Shown piece by piece: positions 7,765-15,481 of a stretch of DNA of 64,000 nt. The position numbers were made by a program, and so were the translations under genes. Numbering within the stretch: position 1 is the stretch's first letter; each line of letters opens with the position of its first letter. The notes under the pieces were generated by a model, which worked only from the letters and a program-made list of their open reading frames with translations, ran no database searches and had not been told where the DNA came from. The stretch comes from Dyadobacter sp. LHD-138. Lineage in GTDB: Bacteria; Bacteroidota; Bacteroidia; Cytophagales; Spirosomataceae. The stretch is from assembly GCF_030929615.1 (NCBI RefSeq), contig NZ_JAVFVU010000037.1, positions 1 through 64,000 on the forward strand, given 5' to 3'.

Positions 7765-9587
7765 AGACATCTTTTACCGCAATAACAGCTTTGTTGCTTG
7801 TAAGCATTGGCGCATTGGCTCAGAAATTTCCTGTGGATACCATTTACAAAGCCGGGTCAATTGACAACCGGGTCAATATCGTGATCCTCGGTGACGGTTT
7901 TACGCAGGGGGAGCTCCCCAAGTTTTTAAATGAATCGAAAAAATTTGCGGATTTCTTCCTGAGTTATTCTCCGTATAATCGTTACAGGAATTATTTCAAT
8001 ATTTTTTCAATCGGTACGCCGTCGAAGGAAAGTGGAATCACCAATCCGGGAACCGCTTTCGATGCTTATTCCGACCAGCCGGTGGAAGCGAAAGATACTT
8101 ATTTTGGTGCGTCATTCGGGAACAGTGTGCATCGTTTGGTAACCATTAGCAATTACACCGTATTATCAAATTTACTTGCCGTGAATTTACCTTCCTATGA
8201 TCTCGTCGTGGTGTTGGTCAATTCTCCCTGGTATGGCGGTTCGGGCGGCTCTTTTGCGGTGCATACCTTACATGAACAGGCCAATAAAATCGGTGTTCAT
8301 GAAATAGGACATACCTTAACGCATTTGAATGATGAGTACTGGGCAGGTTCGGGATACGGCTGGGAAGCGCCCAATATGACTGCCAATAGCAATATCGCTA
8401 CGATAAAATGGAGAAACTGGCTTAACACTCCCGACATCGGTGTATTCAGGCATGGTAATGGTGAAGCGTCAAACTGGTATAAACCAACAGCTACGAATTG
8501 CCTGATGGAGGTATTGCATAGGGAATTTTGTAAGGTTTGCAGGGAAGCTACCGCAGAGAGGATTTTGGAGTTGGTCAATCCTGTGGAGCAGTTTAGCCCG
8601 GACAATGCAGAAGCGGTGGTGATGCATGAAAAAGGCATGTCTTTTGCGGTCAGGTTATTGGCACCGGTCCCAAATTCGTTGATGGTCGAATGGAGCCTGG
8701 GCGGGAAGCCGCTTGACGTAAAAACGGATCATGTCGATATTCCTTCTGCTGCATTAACGACCCGGATTACGGATTTAACGGCTTCGATATTTGATTCAAC
8801 TTTGATCAGCAGGCAGGACGACAGGAAGGTCAGGCGGACGAAAACGGTTACATGGAAACTGGAACGAAAAGATATTCCGATGAATTTTCATATCGTTGCC
8901 GCAAAGGATACGCTTTGCGCAGGTGAAAGTACCACCCTTACGGCGCAGGGCTGTTTGGGTACATTAAACTGGTCAACTGGGGAAAGTACTCAGGTTATTA
9001 CGGCCACGCCGGGATTGTCCACTGATTTTACGGTCAGCTGTTATGAGCGCGGGACGGATAATATACATCCCGCCGGGATCACGATCGTTGTAAGTCCGCT
9101 GCCCATCGTTTCAGCTTCAAATACCGGACCGTATTTCAAAGGTGCGCAGATAGAGCTGAAAGCCAACGCTACGGACAGTTATGATTGGACGGGACCGGAT
9201 AATTTTAAATCGGTTTTACAAAACCCGGTTATTAAAAACGCCGACACGGTTAATCGGGGAATTTATACCGTGACCACAAGAAATTGGGCCGGTTGCGTGG
9301 CGTCAGCGTCTACCCAGGTCATTATTGACGCGCTGCCGGTTGCCGACAATGATCTGCATAGTTCCGTTCAGGTATTTCCCAATCCGGCAAAGGGGCGTAT
9401 TTTTATTAAAGTAAAGCCAACAGGACCGTCAAATTTTATCTTGTATGATGTGGCAGGAAGGGAGTTGCTGAGGAAGACTTTTGTGCAGGCAACAGAAATT
9501 AACCTGCACAAATTGGAGTCAGGCATTTATGTATACAGTCTGTCGAACGGGAAAAATGAAACTGCTGGAAAACTATTGCTGGAATAA
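7761..9587 (+). CDS. Secreted M64-family zinc metallopeptidase with T9SS sorting domain
   Basis: A signal peptide (about residues 1-20, ending LAQ) is followed by a peptidase M64 (IgA peptidase-like) domain. The zinc motif is HEIGHTLTHLNDEYW, with H180, E181 and H184 and a third ligand likely downstream. Residues about 375-520 form Ig/PKD-like beta domains, and the last 70 residues begin VFPNPAKGRIFIKV and end KLLLE. That is a type A C-terminal signal for the type IX secretion system, so the enzyme should be exported and attached to or released from the cell surface. It is coupled to the small exported protein upstream. Substrate is unknown; IgA cleavage should not be assumed for an environmental bacterium. 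Confidence 0.88.
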   Translation: MKTSFTAITALLLVSIGALAQKFPVDTIYKAGSIDNRVNIVILGDGFTQGELPKFLNESKKFADFFLSYSPYNRYRNYFNIFSIGTPSKESGITNPGTAFDAYSDQPVEAKDTYFGASFGNSVHRLVTISNYTVLSNLLAVNLPSYDLVVVLVNSPWYGGSGGSFAVHTLHEQANKIGVHEIGHTLTHLNDEYWAGSGYGWEAPNMTANSNIATIKWRNWLNTPDIGVFRHGNGEASNWYKPTATNCLMEVLHREFCKVCREATAERILELVNPVEQFSPDNAEAVVMHEKGMSFAVRLLAPVPNSLMVEWSLGGKPLDVKTDHVDIPSAALTTRITDLTASIFDSTLISRQDDRKVRRTKTVTWKLERKDIPMNFHIVAAKDTLCAGESTTLTAQGCLGTLNWSTGESTQVITATPGLSTDFTVSCYERGTDNIHPAGITIVVSPLPIVSASNTGPYFKGAQIELKANATDSYDWTGPDNFKSVLQNPVIKNADTVNRGIYTVTTRNWAGCVASASTQVIIDALPVADNDLHSSVQVFPNPAKGRIFIKVKPTGPSNFILYDVAGRELLRKTFVQATEINLHKLESGIYVYSLSNGKNETAGKLLLE

Positions 9588-9601
9588 GTTTCCAGCAATA
9601 G
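9573..9601. terminator. Hairpin overlapping the M64 peptidase stop codon
   Basis: A perfect 12-base stem (CTATTGCTGGAA / TTCCAGCAATAG) with a five-base loop contains the TAA stop of the peptidase gene. No T-tract follows, so it may act as a weak terminator or mRNA 3' end stabiliser between two convergent genes. Confidence 0.5.
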
Positions 9602-9612
9602 TGATGGGTTTA

Positions 9613-9915
9613 TCAGCCTACCAGTGACTTGGGTTTTCGTCCTACTTTCGTCTTGTTACGGATCTTGTCCGGACGTGGGCGGATTTCTGCTGAGTCGAAG
9701 TAGCGGGTAAGCGCTTCGAGAATAATGTCTTTCTGCGTCAATCCCTCCCAATAACCGTAGTCCTTCATTTTTTCCAGAAGAACATAGTCACAGTCAAATG
9801 TGACTTTAGTGGGAGCGGAATTACTTTCAGTTAGTGATGAATTTACTTCAAAATCGTCGTTGATGTCAGAGACAATGGGAAGAGGTGCAAAATCAAATTT
9901 CCTGTCCTTTGCCAT
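9613..9915 (-). CDS. Small ribbon-helix-helix-type partner of ParA
   Basis: The 100-residue protein has a disordered N-terminus and then VTFDCDYVLLEKMKDYGYW followed by GLTQKDIILEALTRYF, a pattern fitting a ribbon-helix-helix DNA-binding fold. The C-terminal tail is basic (KIRNKTKVGRKPKS). It starts three bases after the end of parA. By analogy with ParG/CopG-type partners of plasmid ParA proteins it should bind a centromere-like site and repress the pair; the RHH assignment is a pattern call rather than a database match. Confidence 0.65.
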   Translation of the reverse strand: MAKDRKFDFAPLPIVSDINDDFEVNSSLTESNSAPTKVTFDCDYVLLEKMKDYGYWEGLTQKDIILEALTRYFDSAEIRPRPDKIRNKTKVGRKPKSLVG

Positions 9916-9918
9916 ATT

Positions 9919-10683
9919 TTAATTGTTTATACGTTCAAGAATTTCCTTGGTTAACTTATAATAATCTTCGGCTCCGTTGCTGCTTGGGGCATAGTCGAAG
10001 ATATTAGTTCCGCCCGCCTGCGCTTCAGACAAAGCAATATTGTCACGAATATAGCTATTCATAAATACGTCACCAAGTTGCTCCTTCGTGGCGCTGATAA
10101 GTTCGTGACTGATTTTCTTTCTGATTTTTGGATTATACCGTGTTGCAAACACGCCGCCAAGGTTTGTTGTCGGGCTGATTTTTTTTATCTCGGCTGAATA
10201 AACCAGGAAGTTGCGGAGCCCTTCATAACTTAAAAATTCTGCCTGAAGCGGAACATAATACTGATGACAGGAAACCAGCGCCATTCGGGTGTTCCCGTTC
10301 AGTGCAGGAGGGCAGTCGATGATCACAAAGTCATAACGATCCTTAACCTTTTCCAGTGCTATTTTTAAATTGAACGGAAATATCGGAGCAGATTTGATGG
10401 TATCTTCCTTGTGGCTCATTTCAGCCGATCCCGGTAAGATATCTACTTCGCCTACTTTGTTCACGATCTCGTCAAAAGTGTATTCGCCGGTAATAAATGA
10501 ACCGCTGTCTTTTTTTAAACCACTGTGTGTAATCCCAAAACTTTTTGTCAAACTGGCCTGCGCGTCCAGGTCAATGACCAACACACGGGCATTAGCAAAT
10601 TTAGCAAGACCCGCTGCAATACTCTGTGCGGAAGTCGTCTTTCCAACACCACCTTTGTTGTTAACAATACTGATGATTTTCAT
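9919..10683 (-). CDS. parA: ParA-family partition ATPase
   Basis: The 254-residue protein has the deviant Walker A box NKGGVGKTTSAQSIA at its N-terminus, Walker A' around VIDLDAQASLTKSFG, and Walker B VIIDCPPALNGNTR. This is a MinD/ParA ATPase that binds DNA non-specifically and moves cargo such as plasmids or chromosomal loci. It is short, lacks the N-terminal HTH of type Ia plasmid ParA, and is paired with a small RHH-like protein instead of ParB. This arrangement is typical of type Ib plasmid partition cassettes. No replication gene is in the window, so it could be a remnant of an integrated plasmid or a chromosomal ParA with another cargo. Confidence 0.88.
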   Translation of the reverse strand: MKIISIVNNKGGVGKTTSAQSIAAGLAKFANARVLVIDLDAQASLTKSFGITHSGLKKDSGSFITGEYTFDEIVNKVGEVDILPGSAEMSHKEDTIKSAPIFPFNLKIALEKVKDRYDFVIIDCPPALNGNTRMALVSCHQYYVPLQAEFLSYEGLRNFLVYSAEIKKISPTTNLGGVFATRYNPKIRKKISHELISATKEQLGDVFMNSYIRDNIALSEAQAGGTNIFDYAPSSNGAEDYYKLTKEILERINN

Positions 10684-10909
10684 TTAAAAGTATTATATGT
10701 ATTAAAAGTTAAGAATTAATGATTTGTTTTCTCTGTAAATAAAGGTAAAATATTGATAGAACTAATCATTATAAATAAAAAGTCTTTAAAGTTTTAAATA
10801 ATTAAAAAGTATAAAAAATATAATAAGTAACAAATGTATTTTCGATTATTGATTTGTAGTTTACTGATAAATAGTCAATTATGATTTTGTTTGTATTGGC
10901 TAAAAACAA
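10684..10909. promoter_or_regulatory. Very AT-rich region with repeated TTAAAAG-like motifs upstream of parA
   Basis: Copies of TTAAAAG or a one-base variant occur at 10684-10690, 10702-10708, 10776-10782 and 10802-10809. On the parA strand the first two read as CTTTTAA next to TA-rich promoter-like sequence (TAACTTTT, TACTTTTA). The block could be promoter, operator and centromere-like site of the ParA/RHH pair. It is much more AT-rich than its surroundings. Confidence 0.4.
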
Positions 10910-10936
10910 AAAACACCTCCGAAGTGAAGGTGTTTT
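10910..10936 (-). terminator. Rho-independent terminator of the MFS operon
   Basis: The stem AAAACACCT / AGGTGTTTT (9 bp) has a nine-base loop, and on the minus strand it is followed by a T-rich run. It lies just beyond the small ORF that follows the leftward MFS gene. Confidence 0.65.
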
Positions 10937-10957
10937 AAGGAAAATATTTTTCAGAAA

Positions 10958-11062
10958 TTAGCTCTTTGCGTTTTGCCAGTACCACTTTCTCATGATCCTG
11001 ACAAAAAGTAAGGTGACAAGAATCCGGATAAGTTGTACAGACATTTTGATTAATGCATTCAT
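10958..11062 (-). CDS. Possible 34-residue hydrophobic small protein
   Basis: An ATG at 11062 opens a 34-codon frame ending in TAA. The product reads MNALIKMSVQLIRILVTLLF and then VRIMRKWYWQNAKS: a central hydrophobic segment followed by a basic, Trp-rich tail, as in small single-pass membrane proteins. It begins 17 bases after the MFS gene stop and is followed by a terminator, so it would be co-transcribed. Short length makes chance possible. Confidence 0.4.
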   Translation of the reverse strand: MNALIKMSVQLIRILVTLLFVRIMRKWYWQNAKS

Positions 11063-11079
11063 ACGATCACAATCTTAGC

Positions 11080-12345
11080 TTATACCGTTTCCCTGGTTTC
11101 TGGCACAGCAGTTACAACAGCAACTGGTTTGGTCAGGATATATTTATGCAGGTTATACATTAAAAAAATGGTAAGGAAAACGGCAAGCACCACAACATTT
11201 CCCAAAGTGTCGTAGTTGTCAAGGTATCCCGAACTTGTTTCTTTGACGATAAGTCCGGCAATAATGGAGGCAACTCCACCGGCAATTTGCTGCACGGATG
11301 CATTGACACCCATGAACCCGCCGCGATCCCTCGGTTCAGGAACAGCCGTCATCAGGGCGCTGGCAGAAATCATTCGTCCCGTTATACCTACAAACAATAA
11401 TACATTCAGGATCATGATTGCCCAAAGCGGGGTAACGCCAAGATTGCAATAAATGAGGGTCATGATCGACGTGATGACGGAACCAGCGATGAACATTTTA
11501 AACTTCCCGATCTGATCGCTGAGTTTTCCCAGCATAGGACTTGTAAACAGCATGCAAACGCCAGTGACCATGTACAGATAGGGTAACTGGGTGATATCGA
11601 TACCGAGGTTGTGTACACCATAAGCACTGCCGAAGGGCATCAGCATAAAACCGCCTGTTGCCAGGAGGGTCGTTGCCGCAAAGGCTTTCAGGTAGTTTGG
11701 ATTGGAGAATATTGCTTTTAAATGCTGAAAAGCATTGGCCTTGTTTTGCAGCTTTAAGTGTGCGTCGATCGGTTTCATGTACATGAAAATGACAACCGCA
11801 ACGACAATGCTCAGTCCCACAATCATCTGAAACGGTGCGTGCCAGTTATACAAATTGGCCAGGAATAATCCGAGCGGAATGCCAAAAACCTGACTGCTGG
11901 CAAGAGCCATCTGTACAAATCCCATCACGCGCCCGCGAAACTGGATGGCAAATAAATCGGTGATAATGGCGAAACTGATCGAGCTCATAACCCCGCCAAA
12001 GATACCGGTGACGACTCGGGCCATAAGCAAAAATTCATAGTCGGGCGCGATACCGCAGAGCAAGGTGCCGAAAATGAAACCTGCGTAAAAGAAAAGCAGT
12101 ATCTTCTTTCTGTCGAACTTGTCGGCGAATCCGGCTGCCAGTAATCCGGCGGCGCCGGCACTGAACGCATAAGCGGAAACGACCAGAGCAAACTGCGCGG
12201 TTGTGATGGAAAGTTCTTTCAACAGAATGGCTCCCAAAGGCGAGAGAACCATGAAATCCAAAATAACGGTAAATTGAACTATTGCAAGAATGGCAATAAT
12301 GAATTTTTGGTAACCTGTAAATGTGTTTGGCGAAGTTTCTGGCAT
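11080..12345 (-). CDS. MFS transporter (drug/sugar efflux type, AraJ/PbuE-like)
   Basis: About 421 residues with 12 predicted membrane helices. The loop 2-3 motif GFADKFDRKKILLF follows the second helix, as usual for major facilitator efflux carriers, and LGKLSDQIGKFKMF is the matching loop in the second half. The chosen start at 12345 (MPETSPNTF) avoids overlap with the upstream small gene; an ATG nine codons earlier would run into it. It sits in a leftward group with a TetR regulator and a small ferredoxin-fold protein, the usual layout of a repressor-controlled efflux operon. Substrate unknown. Confidence 0.87.
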   Translation of the reverse strand: MPETSPNTFTGYQKFIIAILAIVQFTVILDFMVLSPLGAILLKELSITTAQFALVVSAYAFSAGAAGLLAAGFADKFDRKKILLFFYAGFIFGTLLCGIAPDYEFLLMARVVTGIFGGVMSSISFAIITDLFAIQFRGRVMGFVQMALASSQVFGIPLGLFLANLYNWHAPFQMIVGLSIVVAVVIFMYMKPIDAHLKLQNKANAFQHLKAIFSNPNYLKAFAATTLLATGGFMLMPFGSAYGVHNLGIDITQLPYLYMVTGVCMLFTSPMLGKLSDQIGKFKMFIAGSVITSIMTLIYCNLGVTPLWAIMILNVLLFVGITGRMISASALMTAVPEPRDRGGFMGVNASVQQIAGGVASIIAGLIVKETSSGYLDNYDTLGNVVVLAVFLTIFLMYNLHKYILTKPVAVVTAVPETRETV

Positions 12346-12364
12346 ACATCTGATTTTAGAATAT

Positions 12365-12601
12365 TTAATCAATAAGTTCTTCGCAATGGAATCCCTGGGT
12401 TGTAAGAATTGCTATCACGTGATCCGTGTGTGGGACATGCGATTCAACCCGAAGTACATTATCTATATCTGTTAGGTCGACATTCCATTTTATGATCATG
12501 CTTTCGGCATTTAAAACCGGTTCGATTCGTTTCATATCCCTGAAATGAAGATTTGTTTTAAATACAAGCACATGTTTATTATCCTGATATTGCGTTTCCA
12601 T
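12365..12601 (-). CDS. Small HMA-like (ferredoxin-fold) protein without the CxxC metal motif
   Basis: The 78-residue product has a strand-helix-strand-strand-helix-strand pattern: HVLVFKTNLHF, then MKRIEPVLN, then a WNVDLTDIDNVLRVES hairpin, then a C-terminal HVIAILTTQGFHCEELI. This resembles heavy-metal-associated domains, but the metal-binding CxxC is absent. It lies 20 bases upstream of the MFS gene in the same direction. Its role is unknown; a ligand-sensing or structural role alongside the transporter is possible. Confidence 0.65.
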   Translation of the reverse strand: METQYQDNKHVLVFKTNLHFRDMKRIEPVLNAESMIIKWNVDLTDIDNVLRVESHVPHTDHVIAILTTQGFHCEELID

Positions 12602-12691
12602 GACTGATGAGTTTAAAAATTAATGAAGATTATTAACGTTTAACCGGACGACGTATGAGGAGGCATATTACTTTAAACAAGTTGATAATAT

Positions 12692-13279
12692 TCAGGGTTT
12701 TAGTGCTTTTAGTACCAATGACAGCGCCTGGTCGATTCTTTCCTCGTTGAATACAAACGGTGCCCTGCCCGGCATACTCGTTTTGGAAATGTGAAATTTG
12801 ACCAGCTGATATAGCGGAGCAAAAGCAATGGACCAATAGATTTCAACAGGCAGCGGGATCAGTTCTTTTCTTTCAATCGCCGTATGGACAAACGTGGACA
12901 TGGCATCTAAAAACCTTCGATCCATCACGGAGCGGTCGATCAATGGTGAATGTTTGACCTGTTCCATGAAAGTCATGCTGTAAGGATTTTTCAGGCAATA
13001 CTGTAATCTGTTGCGCCACTGAACTTTCAAACCAATATCAAAATGACTTTCGGGATCAAAGTTTACCAAAGTAGCTTCCGCCATCTTCTTCGTTTCCTCG
13101 GTATACAATGACTGGATTAAATCTTCCCTGTCTTTGAAATAAATGTATATCGTGGCTACCGACACGCCTGATGCCTTGGCAAGCTTGTGCATGCTCAGGC
13201 CATCAAAGCCCTGATGGACAATCATTTCAATCGCTTTTTCTCTGATTATTATCTCCTTATTGATGTCTCTTTTTCTCAT
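12692..13279 (-). CDS. TetR/AcrR-family transcriptional repressor
   Basis: The 195-residue protein starts with an N-terminal TetR helix-turn-helix (about residues 10-60; GFDGLSMHKLAKASGVSVATIYIYFKDRE region) followed by an all-helical ligand domain. It is the first gene of a leftward group containing an HMA-like small protein and an MFS transporter, which it most likely represses. A perfect-armed operator-like dyad lies 20 bases upstream of its start, next to a TATATTTG promoter element, which indicates autoregulation. Confidence 0.9.
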   Translation of the reverse strand: MRKRDINKEIIIREKAIEMIVHQGFDGLSMHKLAKASGVSVATIYIYFKDREDLIQSLYTEETKKMAEATLVNFDPESHFDIGLKVQWRNRLQYCLKNPYSMTFMEQVKHSPLIDRSVMDRRFLDAMSTFVHTAIERKELIPLPVEIYWSIAFAPLYQLVKFHISKTSMPGRAPFVFNEERIDQALSLVLKALKP

Positions 13280-13287
13280 AGTGGATA

Positions 13288-13295
13288 CAAATATA
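13288..13295 (-). promoter_or_regulatory. Bacteroidota -7 element TATATTTG for the tetR operon
   Basis: On the minus strand TATATTTG matches the TAnnTTTG -7 consensus of Bacteroidota sigma factor promoters. Transcription would begin only a few bases before the ATG at 13279, giving a nearly leaderless mRNA. Confidence 0.5.
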
Positions 13296-13298
13296 AAT

Positions 13299-13310
13299 GA
13301 ACGTTCGTTC
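13299..13310. promoter_or_regulatory. TetR-type operator GAACG-TT-CGTTC
   Basis: The arms GAACG and CGTTC are perfect inverted repeats around TT, placed just upstream of the -7 element of the tetR promoter. Repressor bound here would block RNA polymerase. Similar sequences with GAACG arms are common TetR-family operators. Confidence 0.6.
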
Positions 13311-13390
13311 TTTTATAAAATATATCGAAAATATTTTTGCACCGGGCCGAAAGCGATCCAATGCACCATAAAAGAGTTGGAAGAAAAAGC

Positions 13391-13840
13391 CTAGTAAGTC
13401 ACCAGCTGTTTAAGGTGGTGTTCAAGATGGGTAACGTAGTCGTGAATGTAAAAATGCAGCGGGAATTTTCGTCCGTCACCGCCGACACCCTTTAATCGCA
13501 GATTTTCCTCTGGAATAAATTTAATACATTCTGCAAGATGGCGATTATAGGATGTCCAGAACCTGATGAGATGGTCGGTATCCATATCCTTGTAGTGACT
13601 TAGGTCGACCCATTGGTTCTGATTGTAGAAAATAATGGGTTCGTTTTCGTATTGAATCCTGATGAAACGCTGGTGATTGTTGGCGGCACTATCGATCAGG
13701 TGGCCAAGAATTTGTTTTTTATTCCACTTTTCGGGAGAAGGTTGAAATACAAACTCAGACTCTGAAATTTTTTCCAGGCGTGGAGGAATGATGTCACATA
13801 AATGGCGAAGCCTTTCGAGTGATTCCGTTACGATGATCAT
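13391..13840 (-). CDS. DinB-family (DinB_2) putative metal-dependent protein
   Basis: The 149-residue four-helix protein has the spaced histidines of the DinB/YfiT fold: GHLIDSAANNHQRF (about residue 47) and the C-terminal YIHDYVTHLEHHLKQL (about 132-145). Family members bind a divalent metal and some transfer bacillithiol. It overlaps the start of the downstream-read restriction-modification genes: its ATG lies in the last bases of the methylase gene (13837-13840). It is therefore the terminal cistron of that operon, though a functional link with DNA modification is not obvious. Confidence 0.82.
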   Translation of the reverse strand: MIIVTESLERLRHLCDIIPPRLEKISESEFVFQPSPEKWNKKQILGHLIDSAANNHQRFIRIQYENEPIIFYNQNQWVDLSHYKDMDTDHLIRFWTSYNRHLAECIKFIPEENLRLKGVGGDGRKFPLHFYIHDYVTHLEHHLKQLVTY

Positions 13841-15318
13841 TGTGTGATATTCGTTATAATGAAATTTTCGACGACTTTTTTATTGTAACCTTTATATCCG
13901 CCCTGGAAATCCCGTCCGGCTATGGCTATGAAATCAGCCATGCGCTGGGAATTAAGCTGCGATAAAAGCGATTCGTATTCGCCGTCGTATTTGATGAAAT
14001 AACCCGAATAGACGGTGCAGTCTGGATTGTCATACAATACAAAATTCGGGAAACGGTTCATAGGCGAGAAAATGATCTTTCTGCCAAATGACGAATCCAG
14101 CCCCTGTGCGCGACCAAAAGCGTACCAGCCAACCGGGTTTATTTTTCCATTGTCCCGTTTCAAAAGTTCTGACTTTACACTTTTCAGATACCTGTACGCG
14201 TTTGGATATTTAGCACTGAGTTCTTTTTCAGGGATGATTTTGTGTTTCCCGGATTCATCTTTTTCATAGGGGAAAAGGATGTATTCGGTAATTGGATCTG
14301 TGGATTTTTTTAATTTTGACCCCTTGACAACCGGTTTCAAAATACTCTTTTCAAGCTTGCTGACTATTCCTTTTTTGCTTAATGCGTCCACATGCTTACC
14401 GTTTTCTCCGAGAATTTTGAAAAGGAACAAATTGTCGGAGAGTGTCGTAATCCCTACGGAAATCTGGCATAGTTCGCCAAGGACAATACCATCGGGCACC
14501 GAAGTTTTGGAAATCGATAAGTGCCATTGCCCGTCCGCTTCGAGTTCAGAAAACGGAATGTCCCTGCCCCCGTACTGGAACTCATAATCGCTGAGTTCAT
14601 AGTGAAACGTGTTTGATGGCTGCTTTCCAAATAGGGTTATAGCGGCATAAGTGCCGGTATTTCCAAAAATACGTACCGAACGATAATTGGTAATCCGGAC
14701 CAGATTCTTGTTCTCGACAAAATAAGTGCGCAGCGGTTTTCCGGCCTCTGAACTGAGAAAGGAATTGGGTGTTATAAGTCCGCATATGCCGTTTTTAGCT
14801 AGCAAACAACCTGCGAGCTGGAAAAATGCGACATAGGCATCCGTAGAACCGGAAAAGCAAAAGGAATATTTTTTCTGAACAAAATGGCGCTGGGACGCGG
14901 GAAGGTTCTGTATCCTGATGTAAGGCGGGTTTCCGATAATGAGATCAAACCTTTCATCGCTATCTATTTGTTCGAGCGCGTCCAGGTGGCGGAGCTGCCA
15001 GTTTATTTCCAGTCCGTACGGCGAAACCAGCTCGTTGAGATTATGCCTGCAAAAATTTATGGCCTGTTCGTCAATATCCCAGCCATTTATATTTTCAAGA
15101 TTTTGTTTTAAATCTTCGGGTGCGGAATTGTCGATAATGTATTGGGCGATCGCGATCAGGAAACGGCCATCGCCGCACGCCGGATCCAAAATCGTCTGTC
15201 TACCGAAATCCATTTGATGAAAACCGGTGTCTTGCAGGATTTTTTCTACAATATGGAGCGGCGTGTATACCTGTCCGAGTAATTTTTTTTTGTCGTAAGT
15301 GCGGGTTTGAGATGCCAT
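13837..15318 (-). CDS. N6-adenine DNA methyltransferase, TaqI/Eco57I-like, of a type II R-M system
   Basis: The protein transfers a methyl group from SAM to adenine in DNA. SAM motif I is DPACGDGRFLIAIA (about residues 44-57) and the catalytic motif IV is LIIGNPPYIRIQN (about residue 130). The C-terminal half (about 230-493) resembles a TaqI-type target recognition domain and determines the recognised site. With 493 residues it is a monomeric enzyme carrying both domains. It follows a probable PD-(D/E)XK endonuclease gene, separated by a 163-base spacer that may hold its own promoter. The recognition sequence cannot be predicted here. Confidence 0.88.
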   Translation of the reverse strand: MASQTRTYDKKKLLGQVYTPLHIVEKILQDTGFHQMDFGRQTILDPACGDGRFLIAIAQYIIDNSAPEDLKQNLENINGWDIDEQAINFCRHNLNELVSPYGLEINWQLRHLDALEQIDSDERFDLIIGNPPYIRIQNLPASQRHFVQKKYSFCFSGSTDAYVAFFQLAGCLLAKNGICGLITPNSFLSSEAGKPLRTYFVENKNLVRITNYRSVRIFGNTGTYAAITLFGKQPSNTFHYELSDYEFQYGGRDIPFSELEADGQWHLSISKTSVPDGIVLGELCQISVGITTLSDNLFLFKILGENGKHVDALSKKGIVSKLEKSILKPVVKGSKLKKSTDPITEYILFPYEKDESGKHKIIPEKELSAKYPNAYRYLKSVKSELLKRDNGKINPVGWYAFGRAQGLDSSFGRKIIFSPMNRFPNFVLYDNPDCTVYSGYFIKYDGEYESLLSQLNSQRMADFIAIAGRDFQGGYKGYNKKVVENFIITNITQ

Positions 15319-15481
15319 TAACTGCTAGTAATCAATTCCATTTTTCTTGCCCAGAACTTTTTTAACAAAATTACCCCGGGGGTATCGGTAAATTTTTATC
15401 CTATTTATTTGCCTTAAAGGTAATAATATTTGAAGTGGCGAAATAATTACATTTTTTCTAAAAAGCTAATTTGAATTTGTT
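15319..15481. promoter_or_regulatory. Spacer between nuclease and methylase with palindrome TACCCC-G-GGGGTA
   Basis: The palindrome at 15372-15384 has perfect 6-base arms and lies 54 bases upstream of the methylase start. Its GC-rich core stands out from the AT-rich spacer. It may be an operator that times methylase expression, or a recognition-like site. No promoter element was confidently identified. Confidence 0.35.
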
